A stretch of 36,828 nt of DNA from Mesorhizobium sp. WSM3626 (GCF_000513935.1 NZ_AZUY01000048.1:185-37012); one strand, 5' to 3'; counted from the first letter of the stretch, positions 24,296-33,001 are shown. Made by a program: numbers and translations. Notes: generated from the sequence alone by a model not told the origin.

Positions 24296-25077
24296 GCAAG
24301 CTTCTCATCGAGGGCGTTGCGCGCACCTTTGCCGGCGTGCGCGGCGGAGAGCCGGTCAGGGCGCTGATGCCGGTGGATCTTGTGGTCGCGGCAAATGATT
24401 TCATCACCATCCTGGGGCCGTCCGGTTGCGGAAAGTCGACGCTGTTGAGGATCGTCGCCGGCCTGGAGGCGCCAAGCGAAGGTCGCGTTCTGCTCGACGG
24501 CAAGGCGGTGACGAGACCCGGGCCGGACCGCGGCATGGTCTTCCAGTCCTACACGCTTTTCCCCTGGCTGACGGTCGCCGAAAACATCGCTTTCGGCCTG
24601 CGCGAACGCGGCATGGCCGAGGAGGAGAGGGACGGGATCGTTGCCTCCTATGTCGATCTCGTCGGGCTGAAGGGGTTCGAGAATCATTGGCCGAAGCAGC
24701 TTTCCGGCGGTATGCAGCAGCGCACGGCGATAGCGCGGGCACTGGCCAACGATCCGGAAATCCTGCTGCTGGACGAGCCGTTCGGAGCCCTCGACAACCA
24801 GACACGCGGGCTGATGCAGGAATTGCTGCTCGGCATATGGGAACGGCGCAAGAAAACGGTGCTGTTCGTCACCCACGACATCGAGGAGGCGATCTTCATG
24901 GCCTCGCGGGTTATCGTGATGACGGCGCGGCCCGGCCGCATCAAGTCGGATGTCGCCATCGACCTGCCGCATCCGCGCCACTACACGCTGAAGACCAGTC
25001 CGGAATTCTCGGCGTTGAAGGCACGGCTGACCGAGGACATCCGCGTCGAGGCGATGCGGACCGCAGAGGTGCACTAA
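24292..25077 (+). CDS. ABC transporter ATP-binding protein (SsuB/TauB type)
   Basis: A 261-residue ATPase. Walker A GPSGCGKST (42-50), Q-loop VFQSYTLFPW, signature LSGGMQQR (137-144), Walker B LLLDEP (Asp161, Glu162) and the switch histidine in VTHDIEEA are all intact. The GTG start at 24292 overlaps the permease stop by 4 bp and has GGAG six bases upstream, so it is preferred over the ATG at 24280. The operon ends 35 bp before the convergent GlxA-type regulator. Confidence 0.9.
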   Translation: MSKLLIEGVARTFAGVRGGEPVRALMPVDLVVAANDFITILGPSGCGKSTLLRIVAGLEAPSEGRVLLDGKAVTRPGPDRGMVFQSYTLFPWLTVAENIAFGLRERGMAEEERDGIVASYVDLVGLKGFENHWPKQLSGGMQQRTAIARALANDPEILLLDEPFGALDNQTRGLMQELLLGIWERRKKTVLFVTHDIEEAIFMASRVIVMTARPGRIKSDVAIDLPHPRHYTLKTSPEFSALKARLTEDIRVEAMRTAEVH

Positions 25078-25112
25078 CCGCTCACGGCATGGTCTGCGTG
25101 TATGGTTTGGGG

Positions 25113-26126
25113 TCAGGCCGCCAGCAACTGCTTGCGGTCTACGCGCTCCTGCTGCGGCGAGCGGGCGTAGAGCTCGCGGTAGCATTTCGAGAAATGCGAG
25201 GCCGAGACGAAGCCGCAGGCGACCGCCACCTCGACTACCGGGAGCGACGACTGGATCAAGAGATGCCGGGCGCGGTCGAGGCGGATTTCGAGATAGTAGC
25301 GGGCTGGGGAGCGGCCCATCTCGGTGCGGAACAGGCGCTCGATCTGGCGGCGCGACAGGTCGACATGGTCGGCGATCTCGATCAGCGACAGCGGCTCGGA
25401 CAGATTGGCCTCCATCAGTTCGATGATGGTCAGCACTTTCGAGTTCTGCACGCCGAGGCGGGCGCGCAGCGGCAGGCGCTGGCGGTCGGTCGGGCTGCGC
25501 ACACGGTCGGTCAGCACCTGCTCGCACACGCGGTTGACGAGGGTCTCGTCGAAATCGTCACCGATCAGCTTCAGCATCATGTCGAGCGCGGCGGTGCCGC
25601 CGGCGCAGGTGTAGATGTTCTGGTCGATCTCGAACAGGTCGGCAAAGACATTGGCCTTCGGGAAGGCCTCGGAAAAGCCCGGCAGGTTTTCCCAATGGAT
25701 GGCGCAGCGCTTGTTCGACAACAGCCCGGCGGCGGCCAGGATATGCGCACCGGTGCACAGGCCGCCGACGGCGACGCCGCGGTTATATTCCTCGCGCAGC
25801 CAGGCAAAAGCCGACTTGTTCTGATAGCGCTCGACATTGGTGCCGCTGCAGACGATGGCCATGTTCGGGCGGTCCGGCCCGGCCATCTTCTTGCGTTCCT
25901 CCTCCAGCGAGGTGTTGACCGCACACTCCACGCCGTTGGAGGCGCGCACCGGCTTGCCGTCAATGCTGGCAAGGCGCCAGCGATAGGCCTCGTAGCCGAG
26001 CATCCGATTGGCGGAGCGCAACGGGTCCAGCGCGGTCGCAAAAGCGATCATGGTGAAATCGGGAACAAGGAAGAACACAAACGACCGCTTGATCGGATGC
26101 TTGACGGCGTTCACGGGGAACCTCAT
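25113..26126 (-). CDS. GlxA-family AraC-type transcriptional regulator (GbdR-like)
   Basis: A 337-residue regulator. Residues ~12-200 form a class I glutamine-amidotransferase/DJ-1-like sensor domain (FVFFLVPDFTMIAFATALDP, GGLCTGAHILAAAGLL, CAIHWENLPGF, IYTCAGGTAALDMML). Residues ~228-325 form an AraC double helix-turn-helix (LSLIEIADHVDLSRRQIERLF, VVEVAVACGFVSASHFSKCYR). This architecture is shared with GbdR, SouR and CdhR of Pseudomonas, which respond to dimethylglycine/betaine, sarcosine and carnitine. The start is uncertain: ATG at 26126 fits family length, but in-frame ATGs at 26162 and 26183 exist. A perfect palindrome lies at 26220-26241 upstream. The methylamine setting makes an N-methylated ligand likely (inference). 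Confidence 0.87.
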   Translation of the reverse strand: MRFPVNAVKHPIKRSFVFFLVPDFTMIAFATALDPLRSANRMLGYEAYRWRLASIDGKPVRASNGVECAVNTSLEEERKKMAGPDRPNMAIVCSGTNVERYQNKSAFAWLREEYNRGVAVGGLCTGAHILAAAGLLSNKRCAIHWENLPGFSEAFPKANVFADLFEIDQNIYTCAGGTAALDMMLKLIGDDFDETLVNRVCEQVLTDRVRSPTDRQRLPLRARLGVQNSKVLTIIELMEANLSEPLSLIEIADHVDLSRRQIERLFRTEMGRSPARYYLEIRLDRARHLLIQSSLPVVEVAVACGFVSASHFSKCYRELYARSPQQERVDRKQLLAA

Positions 26127-26219
26127 CTGGCCATGACGCGAACAGGATGTCGCGAATAGCATAGCGTCATCAGGAAAAACCATTCCTGTCAATCGGCTAG
26201 GCGGCTTTGGCAAGATTAA

Positions 26220-26241
26220 ATTTGCGACATGGGTCGCAAAT
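26220..26241. promoter_or_regulatory. Perfect palindrome upstream of GlxA-type regulator, candidate autoregulatory operator
   Basis: ATTTGCGAC (26220-26228), spacer ATGG, GTCGCAAAT (26233-26241): 9-bp perfect arms, 94-115 bp upstream of the regulator start. The central 17 bases are identical to those of the site at 36165-36184 upstream of the corrinoid C1 operon. The sharing of so long a match between two distant promoters strongly suggests a common regulator, most simply the GlxA-type protein encoded here. Confidence 0.65.
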
Positions 26242-26319
26242 GGGCAATCGCCGCGCGGTGCTGCTCAAACCAGGCCACCGTCAGGTTGTGAAAAGGCGAT
26301 GGAAGCGCAACAGATAAAC

Positions 26320-26347
26320 GCCGCCTCGGCGGAACCGAAGCGGCGGC
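26320..26347 (-). terminator. Possible terminator of the 44-residue peptide gene
   Basis: GCCGCC (26320-26325) pairs with GGCGGC (26342-26347), with an inner TCGG/CCGA. On the minus strand the stem is followed by GTTTATCTGTT. It lies about 45 bp after the stop of the small gene at 26391-26525. The T-run is imperfect. Confidence 0.4.
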
Positions 26348-26390
26348 TGTCAACTCTGAAGCCGTGGCAGGGAGCGCGGCTGTGGAGGTA

Positions 26391-26525
26391 TCAGGCGACG
26401 AAGCCGAGACGCGCCGCAGCCATGGCCCCGGTCTGGCCAGGCATGGTGTTGGCGAGGCGCTGACGCTCGAGAGCGGTGGTCAGGTTCATTTCGCGGCGGG
26501 CGAAGAGGCGGGCAAAAAGCTTCAT
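26391..26525 (-). CDS. Small hypothetical protein
   Basis: A 44-residue peptide beginning MKLFARLFARREMN, basic and amphipathic at the N-terminus. GGAG six bases before the ATG at 26525 gives a convincing ribosome-binding site, and a hairpin follows the gene. I do not recognise a named domain; it resembles the many short DUF1127-like peptides of rhizobia in size and setting (two true DUF1127 genes are nearby) but lacks their motif. Function unknown. Confidence 0.5.
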   Translation of the reverse strand: MKLFARLFARREMNLTTALERQRLANTMPGQTGAMAAARLGFVA

Positions 26526-26875
26526 GATCATCTCCAATCGGTTGCTCAGACGGGTCGCCTTCGCTTGATGGAGTGGGGCAGCTCGTTTGCTGACGGGGAT
26601 ATAGGCTTGTGTAAGCAGAAACTGAATCGCAAAAGCGAAGCGCTTGATATGAAATGCGACACCGATCGCCACAGATTTGGGCAGGTTGCAGGTGTTGTGC
26701 CCAATATTTACGAATATTTACAGTTGGTTGGCTTCAAAAACGAGCTGCTATGCGGCTTGCTCATATGCGCCATGCAGCGGCAGCATGGCTGCTGAATTCG
26801 TTTGAATACAAATAAAATAGAGAAGGCCTGCCGGGCGGGTTGCGCGGCAGGCCTTTAGCACGGGGTACACACGAT
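26526..26875. other. Intergenic stretch of 350 bp with no supported gene
   Basis: AT-richer than its surroundings, with CAATATTTACGAATATTTAC around 26700-26720 (a repeated AATATTTAC). It should hold the promoter of the 44-residue peptide gene on the minus strand and contains the terminator hairpin of the DUF1127 gene at its right end. The open frames crossing it lack ribosome-binding sites and recognisable domains. Confidence 0.5.
26823..26855 (-). terminator. Terminator of DUF1127 gene
   Basis: AAGGCCTGCC (26823-26832) and GGCAGGCCTT (26846-26855) form a 10-bp perfect stem. On the minus strand it is followed by CTCTATTTTATTT, a loose T-run. It lies 21 bp after the stop of the gene at 26876-27061. 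Confidence 0.65.
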
Positions 26876-27061
26876 CTACTTTGCTCCAGCCCAGGATCCG
26901 ACGCCATTGCGAATGCCGGTCTTGGTGTCGGAAGCTTCCGGCCAGCCGATATCCTTCTGCAACTCGATCGGCAGGGAACGGATGGCGCGTTCGGTCTGGT
27001 AGCGGGCGCGGGCGGCGTTGAATTCGGTCGCGATGCGGCCGAGGGACGACAGGATAGACAT
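26876..27061 (-). CDS. DUF1127 domain-containing small protein
   Basis: A 61-residue protein with the DUF1127 signature RAIRSLPIELQKDIGWP in its middle. AAGGAG precedes the ATG with good spacing. Short DUF1127 proteins are abundant in Rhizobiales; some act in phosphate, stress or RNA-related regulation, but the role of this one is unknown. It diverges from a LysR-type regulator and has its own terminator. Confidence 0.82.
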   Translation of the reverse strand: MSILSSLGRIATEFNAARARYQTERAIRSLPIELQKDIGWPEASDTKTGIRNGVGSWAGAK

Positions 27062-27199
27062 TTCGATCTCCTTTGCTGCGGCGCGGAAGGCGCCGGCAAT
27101 GCATTACGCCAGGTCTGTTTCAGCTTCATTACATGTCGAATGCAGGTCTGCGTCGTGGTCGTTTCGTGCCGCTTTTGGCGGCATGCTGCTTCGATGGAG

Positions 27200-27228
27200 T
27201 TGACTATGCTCCTGATCTGATGTTCAAT
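27200..27228 (+). promoter_or_regulatory. Possible promoter of the LysR-type regulator gene
   Basis: TTGACT (27200-27205) and TTCAAT (27223-27228) with a 17-bp spacer lie about 50 bp upstream of the ATG at 27280, in the region divergent with the DUF1127 gene. Confidence 0.4.
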
Positions 27229-27279
27229 CAAACGAAATGGAATGATGCTTTGTATCAGAAAAATTGAAGGCCGATCGTC

Positions 27280-28179
27280 ATGAACGCCCCACTCAATCAC
27301 CCGCTGCCGCTGCTCGACCTCGACGTTTTGCGCACTTTCGTGGCGATTGCCGAGACCGGCAGCTTCACCACCGCGGCCAATGCCGTTTTCCGCACGCCGT
27401 CGGCCGTATCCATGCAGATCAAGAAGCTGGAGGACATTCTCGGCCGCTCGGTGTTCGCGCGCGATGCGCGTTCGGTGACGCTGACCACGGACGGCGAAAT
27501 GCTGCTCGGCTATGCCCGGCGGCTTTTGTCGATCAACCGCGAGGTGGTGTCGAAGTTCATTATCCCCGATATTGTCGGCGTGGTGCGGCTCGGCTCCCCG
27601 GATGATTATGGCGAGCGCGTGCTGCCGCATGTGCTGAAGCGTTTCGCGCAGTCGCATCCCTCGATCGCCGTCGACGTCACCATCGACCAGAGCAGCAATC
27701 TGCGCCGGCGCATGGACGACCGCGCGCTCGACATCACGCTGTTGACGAACTCCTATAAGACCAGCGCGCTTGGCGCCGAGGTGCTTTTGACCGAGCCGAT
27801 CGTGTGGGCCGGCGCCAAGGGCGGCTGCGCGCATCTACGCGAACCGCTGCCGGTCTCATTGTGGGAAGAAGGCTGTGCCTGGCGGGCCGGTGCGCTCGAG
27901 GCATTGGGCCGCGAGGGCCGCAACTATCGCGTCGCTTACATGAGCGCCCATACCGCAGGCCAGCGAGCCGCGATCATGGCAGACCTTGCGGTCGCGCCGC
28001 TGCCGCGATCGTTCCTCGGCAACGACATGGTCGAACTCTGCCCGAAGGACGGCATGCCCGATATCGGCACTTACAATCTTGCCATGGTGGTGGCGCCGGA
28101 CGCCAGTGCGCCGGTCAAGGCCGTCGCCGACCACATCCGCGCGACTTTCGAAGTGTTTAGGGAAACCGGCAAGTTCTGA
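27280..28179 (+). CDS. LysR-family transcriptional regulator
   Basis: A 299-residue LTTR. The winged helix-turn-helix occupies about residues 10-70 (LDVLRTFVAIAETGSFTTAA, TPSAVSMQIKKLEDILG, LTTDGEMLLGYARRLL) and the effector-binding domain the rest, with VVRLGSPDDYGERVLPHVL opening the first lobe. It is divergent from the DUF1127 gene and its stop codon abuts that of the convergent esterase gene (28180) with no base between. LTTRs often control a divergent gene; the DUF1127 gene is the candidate. Effector unknown. Confidence 0.88.
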   Translation: MNAPLNHPLPLLDLDVLRTFVAIAETGSFTTAANAVFRTPSAVSMQIKKLEDILGRSVFARDARSVTLTTDGEMLLGYARRLLSINREVVSKFIIPDIVGVVRLGSPDDYGERVLPHVLKRFAQSHPSIAVDVTIDQSSNLRRRMDDRALDITLLTNSYKTSALGAEVLLTEPIVWAGAKGGCAHLREPLPVSLWEEGCAWRAGALEALGREGRNYRVAYMSAHTAGQRAAIMADLAVAPLPRSFLGNDMVELCPKDGMPDIGTYNLAMVVAPDASAPVKAVADHIRATFEVFRETGKF

Positions 28180-29133
28180 TCATCCGGGATACTCGGACCG
28201 AAGGCGCTGCTCCGCCGCCTCTGTGGAGGCGGCGATCGGCGAAGGGCTCTGGCTCAGGAAAGCAACGATGTGTTGGCGCGCGCGCCGCGCTTCCGGCATG
28301 TCAATCAGCGGCCAGACGTGGAACATGCCTTCCTCGTAAACCACCTCCACCTCAACACCGGCGGTGCGGGCTTTTTGTGCAAAGATCAGATTGTCGGGCG
28401 TGAGAAGATCGCGGGAGCCCGTCAGGAGCAATGTCTTCGGCAACACCGACAGATCGCCATAGACCGGGCTGATGCGCCAGTCGGTCGGATCCATACCGGC
28501 ACTATAGAGCCGGATTGCCTCCCGCCCACCGGCAATGCCCAACCATGGATCGTTCCGCTCCGCCTCGAATACTTCGGGGTTTGCGAGCGAGACGTCGAGC
28601 CCGGGTGAAATCAGCACATGACGCGAGGGTACGGGCAAACCCTCTTCCGCCGCCATCATGGTCAGCACCACGGCCATGTTGCCGCCGGCGGAATCGCCCA
28701 TGAAGATGATGTCTTCCGCCTCTGTCTCCTCGAGCATCCGGCGATAGACAGCGCCGACCATGCCGAACATGGCATGGAAGTTGTGCTCGGGCGCGATGGG
28801 ATAGATCGGCACGATGATGCCGTAGCCCAGCCGGTCGGCCATGTCGGCGATCAGATACCAGTGATAAGGCGTGATCTCAAAGACATAGGCGCCGCCATGC
28901 AGGTAGAGTATCTGCTTGTGCTCTCCGGCCCTGGGCGCGATTTCGTAGACCGGAAACCCGTCCACGCTGCGCGTCTGGATATCGTAACGCTGCTGCAGCA
29001 AGGCCGGCGGACGGTGATCCTCGGTCTTGCGCGCGGCCGCTATCCAGCGCTGCAGGTTTTCCGGGCTGGAAAAGGCCTGCTTGCGGCTGTGCCTAAGCAC
29101 GAAGGACACGACGTGGCTTTTCAAACTTGGCAT
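28180..29133 (-). CDS. Alpha/beta hydrolase of the hormone-sensitive-lipase family
   Basis: A 317-residue esterase-type hydrolase. It shows the HGGAY oxyanion motif (79-83), the GDSAGG nucleophile elbow with Ser148, Asp242 in GSRDLLTPDN, and His272 in MFHVWPL, so the catalytic triad is complete. No signal peptide is evident, so it is probably cytoplasmic. Substrate unknown; related enzymes hydrolyse short acyl esters. It is convergent with and directly abuts the LysR gene. Confidence 0.85.
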   Translation of the reverse strand: MPSLKSHVVSFVLRHSRKQAFSSPENLQRWIAAARKTEDHRPPALLQQRYDIQTRSVDGFPVYEIAPRAGEHKQILYLHGGAYVFEITPYHWYLIADMADRLGYGIIVPIYPIAPEHNFHAMFGMVGAVYRRMLEETEAEDIIFMGDSAGGNMAVVLTMMAAEEGLPVPSRHVLISPGLDVSLANPEVFEAERNDPWLGIAGGREAIRLYSAGMDPTDWRISPVYGDLSVLPKTLLLTGSRDLLTPDNLIFAQKARTAGVEVEVVYEEGMFHVWPLIDMPEARRARQHIVAFLSQSPSPIAASTEAAEQRLRSEYPG

Positions 29134-29251
29134 GCGGATACACGGACTTCGGCGGCAGCCGACTAAGAGAATTCCCCTTCATTCTTGAAGATCGTGCCCT
29201 GGCCAAAGATGTCAAGATCAGCGCCTTGTCCACACGCTGGTGTGATCAGTG

Positions 29252-29271
29252 GCGCGGCAGAAGTGCCGCGC
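29252..29271. repeat. 8-bp-stem hairpin between DUF1127 and esterase genes
   Basis: GCGCGGCA (29252-29259), loop GAAG, TGCCGCGC (29264-29271). No T-run on either strand. It lies about 80 bp downstream of the second DUF1127 gene and may mark the 3' end of its transcript. Confidence 0.5.
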
Positions 29272-29349
29272 GCAGCCGGTTGTTGGCCGTCGGGGACGTA
29301 CGCGGTCCCCAGCGGAAGCCGAGCAATTTGCATTTGTCGGTGAAGGTCA

Positions 29350-29535
29350 TCAGCGCGTCCTACCCAGAAGCAGCGAGGCGAGCGTGGCCTGCGGATCATT
29401 CGGCGGCGATGCCGGCCATCCGATGTCCTTCCGGACATGCGCCGGCAAGCTGTTCAGCGCGCGGATCGCCTTATTCCTGGCATGAGCTTGCCTGATGGTC
29501 ACACCGAAGCGGCCGAGATTTTCGAACATCGACAT
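29350..29535 (-). CDS. DUF1127 domain-containing small protein
   Basis: A 61-residue protein with ALNSLPAHVRKDIGWP, the DUF1127 signature, and a fixed length shared with the copy at 26876-27061. GGGAG six bases before the ATG at 29535 favours this start over the ATG at 29541. The N-terminal half differs from the other copy, so it is a diverged family member and not a recent duplicate. Function unknown. Confidence 0.8.
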   Translation of the reverse strand: MSMFENLGRFGVTIRQAHARNKAIRALNSLPAHVRKDIGWPASPPNDPQATLASLLLGRTR

Positions 29536-29773
29536 TTTCATCTCCCTTGAAGAACGGCGGTGGCCAAGGACTTCTCGGCCGCCGTTCGATGCGGGGTAAA
29601 TGCGCCTGCCATGTATCGGATGGATTTCGCGAAAATAGCGCGTTCGTTTCCAGATCGGCCTAATCTGGAAACATTGCATACAAATGAGTTTTCGAGGCGC
29701 CGAAGTCGTTTTCAGGTCCCGATAAATCGGACGTCCTCGGGCGGTGGTGCGCTGCGACTCGAATAGAAAATAG

Positions 29774-29803
29774 TTGACAAGTCGCCCCGCAACTGCCTGT
29801 AAT
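29774..29803 (+). promoter_or_regulatory. Promoter of the acyltransferase gene
   Basis: A perfect -35 TTGACA (29774-29779) and a TGTAAT -10 (29798-29803, five of six) are separated by 18 bp, 48 bp upstream of the ATG at 29852. A TTG frame start at 29774 overlaps the promoter itself, which supports the downstream start. Confidence 0.55.
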
Positions 29804-29851
29804 TGTGCAGCGCAGCAGCAGAAGTGTGCGTTGCAGCACAACGCGGAAACC

Positions 29852-30892
29852 ATGACTGGGGTCATCGTGCCGAGTATCCACAGTATTCAGTATCTGCGGG
29901 CGCTAGCTGCGAGTGCTGTGGTCTGCTTCCACGTCAGCGAGCAGTTCGACGGCCCCTTCTCTGTCGGTGCCGCCGGGGTCGACGTCTTCTTTGTGATCAG
30001 CGGTTTCATCATGTGGGTGACGACGGCGAGCCGGCCGGCGGATCCAGTGGGCTTCATCGGCCGCCGGATCACCCGCATCGTGCCGCTCTACTGGATCGTC
30101 ACCTTCATGACTGCCGCAGCCATGCTGATCAAGCCACAGTTTTTTTACGATCAGTTGCTCAGCCCGCTGAGCCTAGGCCGCTCGCTGTTCTTCTTGCCGC
30201 TTCTGCAAGACGGCGCATTGCATCCCGTCGTCCTCCAGGGTTGGACGCTGAGCTACGAGATGATGTTCTATCTCGTTTTCGCCTTGACTCTTTTTCTGGG
30301 CGAACGATGGCGTCTGGGCGTGCTCGTCGGCAGTCTCACCATCATCGTCGCGCTGCATTTTGTCTTGCCCGACGGATATGCGCGTTCCTTCACCAGCCCA
30401 ATCGTGCTCGAATTCGCTGCCGGCATCATTCTCGCACGCCTGTGGCTCCAGGACGTTCGGCTCTCGTTTGGGCTGGCCCTGACGCTGCTTGGTGGTGGGT
30501 TTCTTCTGCTCGCCGTCATCCCGCTGGTCGACGCCGATATGCCGCGCGTATTGCGCTGGGGCATCCCGGCCATGCTGATCGTGGCGGGCGCGGTCTTTGC
30601 CGAACGCGCTCGGCCGTTCAGGCCCGTGGCCTTGTTCAGCTTCCTCGGCGAAGCCTCTTATTCGATCTATCTTTGGCACGCCCTGGTGGCCGTCGCGGTG
30701 ACGGGCATCACCTTGCGGCTCGGCGTGCTGCCGGCATTGCAGCCGGCGCTGATCGTCGTTCTCAGCCTGGTGTTCTCGGCGATGCTTTATCTGGTCGTTG
30801 AAAAGCCGCTCATCCGGGCGCTGCACCCCTCACGCCCCAAAGGCGTCAAGCGCGGAAAAGGGACCCCGCTTACCCAGGCTGCAGACACATGA
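29852..30892 (+). CDS. OafA-type membrane acyltransferase (acyltransferase 3 family)
   Basis: A 346-residue integral membrane protein with about ten hydrophobic segments. The N-terminal SIQYLRALAASAVVCFHVSE carries His27, the conserved catalytic histidine of acyltransferase-3 enzymes, and GVDVFFVISGFIM follows. The C-terminal SYSIYLWHALV is also typical. Such enzymes transfer acetyl, succinyl or other acyl groups to surface polysaccharides, lipopolysaccharide or Nod factors; the acceptor here is unknown. The last ~20 residues are basic. It stands alone and is convergent with the corrinoid-activator gene, whose stop is 30 bp away. Confidence 0.84.
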   Translation: MTGVIVPSIHSIQYLRALAASAVVCFHVSEQFDGPFSVGAAGVDVFFVISGFIMWVTTASRPADPVGFIGRRITRIVPLYWIVTFMTAAAMLIKPQFFYDQLLSPLSLGRSLFFLPLLQDGALHPVVLQGWTLSYEMMFYLVFALTLFLGERWRLGVLVGSLTIIVALHFVLPDGYARSFTSPIVLEFAAGIILARLWLQDVRLSFGLALTLLGGGFLLLAVIPLVDADMPRVLRWGIPAMLIVAGAVFAERARPFRPVALFSFLGEASYSIYLWHALVAVAVTGITLRLGVLPALQPALIVVLSLVFSAMLYLVVEKPLIRALHPSRPKGVKRGKGTPLTQAADT

Positions 30893-30921
30893 ATCCGATC
30901 GCAACGGCCTGAAGTGGTTTG

Positions 30922-32991
30922 TCAGTCGCGGCTGCGCCGTGCGGCGTGGCCTTCGCGCGAGCGCCTTCGCGGTGCTGAATCTCCGGCGATGCCATCCTCG
31001 CTCACCGTCTTGCGTGGCGGCAGTTTCACCGCCGCCGACAGTTTCGGGAACGGATCGACCTTGTTGGGCAGCGCCATGGCATAGACGAAATGCTCCTGGA
31101 ATTTCGGCTCCAGCGCGGTCTCGATCTTCTCGATCTGGCTCACCGTCTCCTCGATCTCGCGACGATAGCCGCGATTGAGCAGCGCCATGCGGGCACCGGC
31201 GCCGGCGGCGTTGCCGACGGCCGAGACCTTGTCGAGATCGCAATCGGGGATAAGGCCGAGCACCATGGCGTATTTCGGATCGATGAAGGAGCCGAAGGCA
31301 CCGGCGAAATGGATGCGGTCGACATGCTCGGTGTTCTGCTTTTCCATCAACAGCTTGGTGCCGGCATATAGCGCCGCCTTGGCAAGCTGGATGGCGCGTA
31401 CGTCGGTCTGGGTGATGGTGATCTTGGGTTCGCCTTCCTTCAGCACGTAGGAGAAGGTGCGGCCGTTGGCGACGACGCGCGGCGAGCGCGCGGCAAGCGA
31501 ACCGTCGACGACACCATCCTCCGAGATGATGCCGGTGAGATACATTTCGGCGACGATCTCGATGATGCCGGAGCCGCAAATGCCGGTGACGCCGGTCGCC
31601 TGCACGCTGTCGAGGAAGCCCGGTTCGTCGGACCACAATTCCGAGCCGATGACGCGGTATTTCGGCTCCAGTGTGTCGGGATCGATGCGCACGCGCTCGA
31701 TGGCGCCGGGCGCGGCCCGCTGGCCACCGGAGATTTCGGCACCTTCGAAGGCCGGACCGGTGGGCGAGGAGGCAGCCACGACACGCGCGCGATTGCCGAG
31801 TACGATCTCGGCATTGGTGCCGACATCGACGATCAGCATCATCTCGTCCTGGCGATGCGGGCCTTCCGACAGCGTCACCGCCGCCGCATCGGCGCCGACA
31901 TGGCCGGCAATGCAAGGCAGCATATAGAGGCGCGCGCCCTGGTTGAGCTTCAGCCCGATATCGGATGCCTTGATGCGCACGGCGCCCGAGACGGCAAGCG
32001 CGAAGGGGGCTCCGCCGAGCTCGGTCGGATCGATGCCGAGGAACAGGTGATGCATGATCGGATTGCCGACGAAGACGGAATCCAGGATGTCGTTGCGCTG
32101 GACATTGCCTTCCGCGCAGACCTTGTCGACGAGGCCGGAGATCGCCTCGCGCACGGCAACCGTCATGCCCTCGCGGCCATCCGGGTTCATCATCACATAG
32201 GAGACGCGGCTCATCAGATCCTCGCCAAAGCGGATCTGCGGGTTCGACGTTCCGGACGAGGCGGCGACGCGGCCCGACAGCAGCGACACCAGATGCATGG
32301 CGATGGTGGTCGAGCCGACGTCGCAGGCCAGTCCATAAGCCTCGTTCTTGAGGCCCGGCCACAGCGCGATGACGCGCGCGATGTCGCTGTCGGCATCCTT
32401 GTGGATGGCAGCGGTGGCGGTCCAGTTGCCCTTGCGCAATATGCCTTGCACCTGCGGTAGCAGATAAAAGTCGAATTCTAGGTTCTTAAAACCCCAGTCC
32501 TTCATCAGCGCGATCTTGAGACGGTCGAGATCGCCTGATGGATTGTGCATGTCGGGCTCTTCGATCTCGACATAGCACATGCGGATCGCCGTATCGCGGG
32601 CGATCACCCTGGTGTCGGCATCCTTGCGGATGGTCTGCGCGTTGATGACGGTGTCCTGCGGCACGTCGATGACGAGATCGCCGAGGATCTGCGCCGAGCA
32701 GGAGAGGCGCCGCCTTTCGGGCAGGCCGCGCACGCGTTCGTAGCGCTCTTCCTTGGGACCTTTGGGCGAGATGTGGTCGTTTGAGGAGGTGATCTTGTGC
32801 TTGGCGAAATTGCCTTCCTGCACCTCGATCTGGCAGCGCCCGCAAGTAGCACGTCCGCCGCACACGCTCTCGACATAGACGCCGAGCTGGCGCGCGGCGT
32901 CGAGCACCGGCGTGCCGACAGGGAACCGCCCGCGCTTGCCTGACGGCATGAACAGCACGAGCGGATCGGTAATGTTTGCAGGTGAATTCAC
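30922..32991 (-). CDS. ASKHA-domain [2Fe-2S] protein, reductive activator of corrinoid enzymes (RamA/RACE-like)
   Basis: A 689-residue protein. The N-terminus is a plant-type ferredoxin domain with Cys44, Cys50, Cys53 and Cys98 (C-x5-C-x2-C...C). A linker leads to an ASKHA ATPase domain from about residue 220: CDVGSTTIAMHL (first phosphate loop), FVGNPIMHHLFLG, LPCIAGHVGADA, VDVGTNAEIVLG, and a late GAFGSFIDPKYA. RACE proteins use ATP to re-reduce inactive Co(II) corrinoid proteins to Co(I). I chose the GTG at 32991, 10 bp after the stop of the methyltransferase gene; the open frame extends to 33075 inside that gene. The C-terminus is Arg/Ser-rich. Its partner corrinoid protein is not in this window. 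Confidence 0.87.
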   Translation of the reverse strand: MNSPANITDPLVLFMPSGKRGRFPVGTPVLDAARQLGVYVESVCGGRATCGRCQIEVQEGNFAKHKITSSNDHISPKGPKEERYERVRGLPERRRLSCSAQILGDLVIDVPQDTVINAQTIRKDADTRVIARDTAIRMCYVEIEEPDMHNPSGDLDRLKIALMKDWGFKNLEFDFYLLPQVQGILRKGNWTATAAIHKDADSDIARVIALWPGLKNEAYGLACDVGSTTIAMHLVSLLSGRVAASSGTSNPQIRFGEDLMSRVSYVMMNPDGREGMTVAVREAISGLVDKVCAEGNVQRNDILDSVFVGNPIMHHLFLGIDPTELGGAPFALAVSGAVRIKASDIGLKLNQGARLYMLPCIAGHVGADAAAVTLSEGPHRQDEMMLIVDVGTNAEIVLGNRARVVAASSPTGPAFEGAEISGGQRAAPGAIERVRIDPDTLEPKYRVIGSELWSDEPGFLDSVQATGVTGICGSGIIEIVAEMYLTGIISEDGVVDGSLAARSPRVVANGRTFSYVLKEGEPKITITQTDVRAIQLAKAALYAGTKLLMEKQNTEHVDRIHFAGAFGSFIDPKYAMVLGLIPDCDLDKVSAVGNAAGAGARMALLNRGYRREIEETVSQIEKIETALEPKFQEHFVYAMALPNKVDPFPKLSAAVKLPPRKTVSEDGIAGDSAPRRRSREGHAARRSRD

Positions 32992-33001
32992 GATTGCGCG
33001 C

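Noticed and set aside
29560..29766. A 68-codon plus-strand frame between the second DUF1127 gene and the acyltransferase
   Set aside because: No ribosome-binding site or recognisable domain; the stretch is better explained as the promoter region of its two flanking genes.
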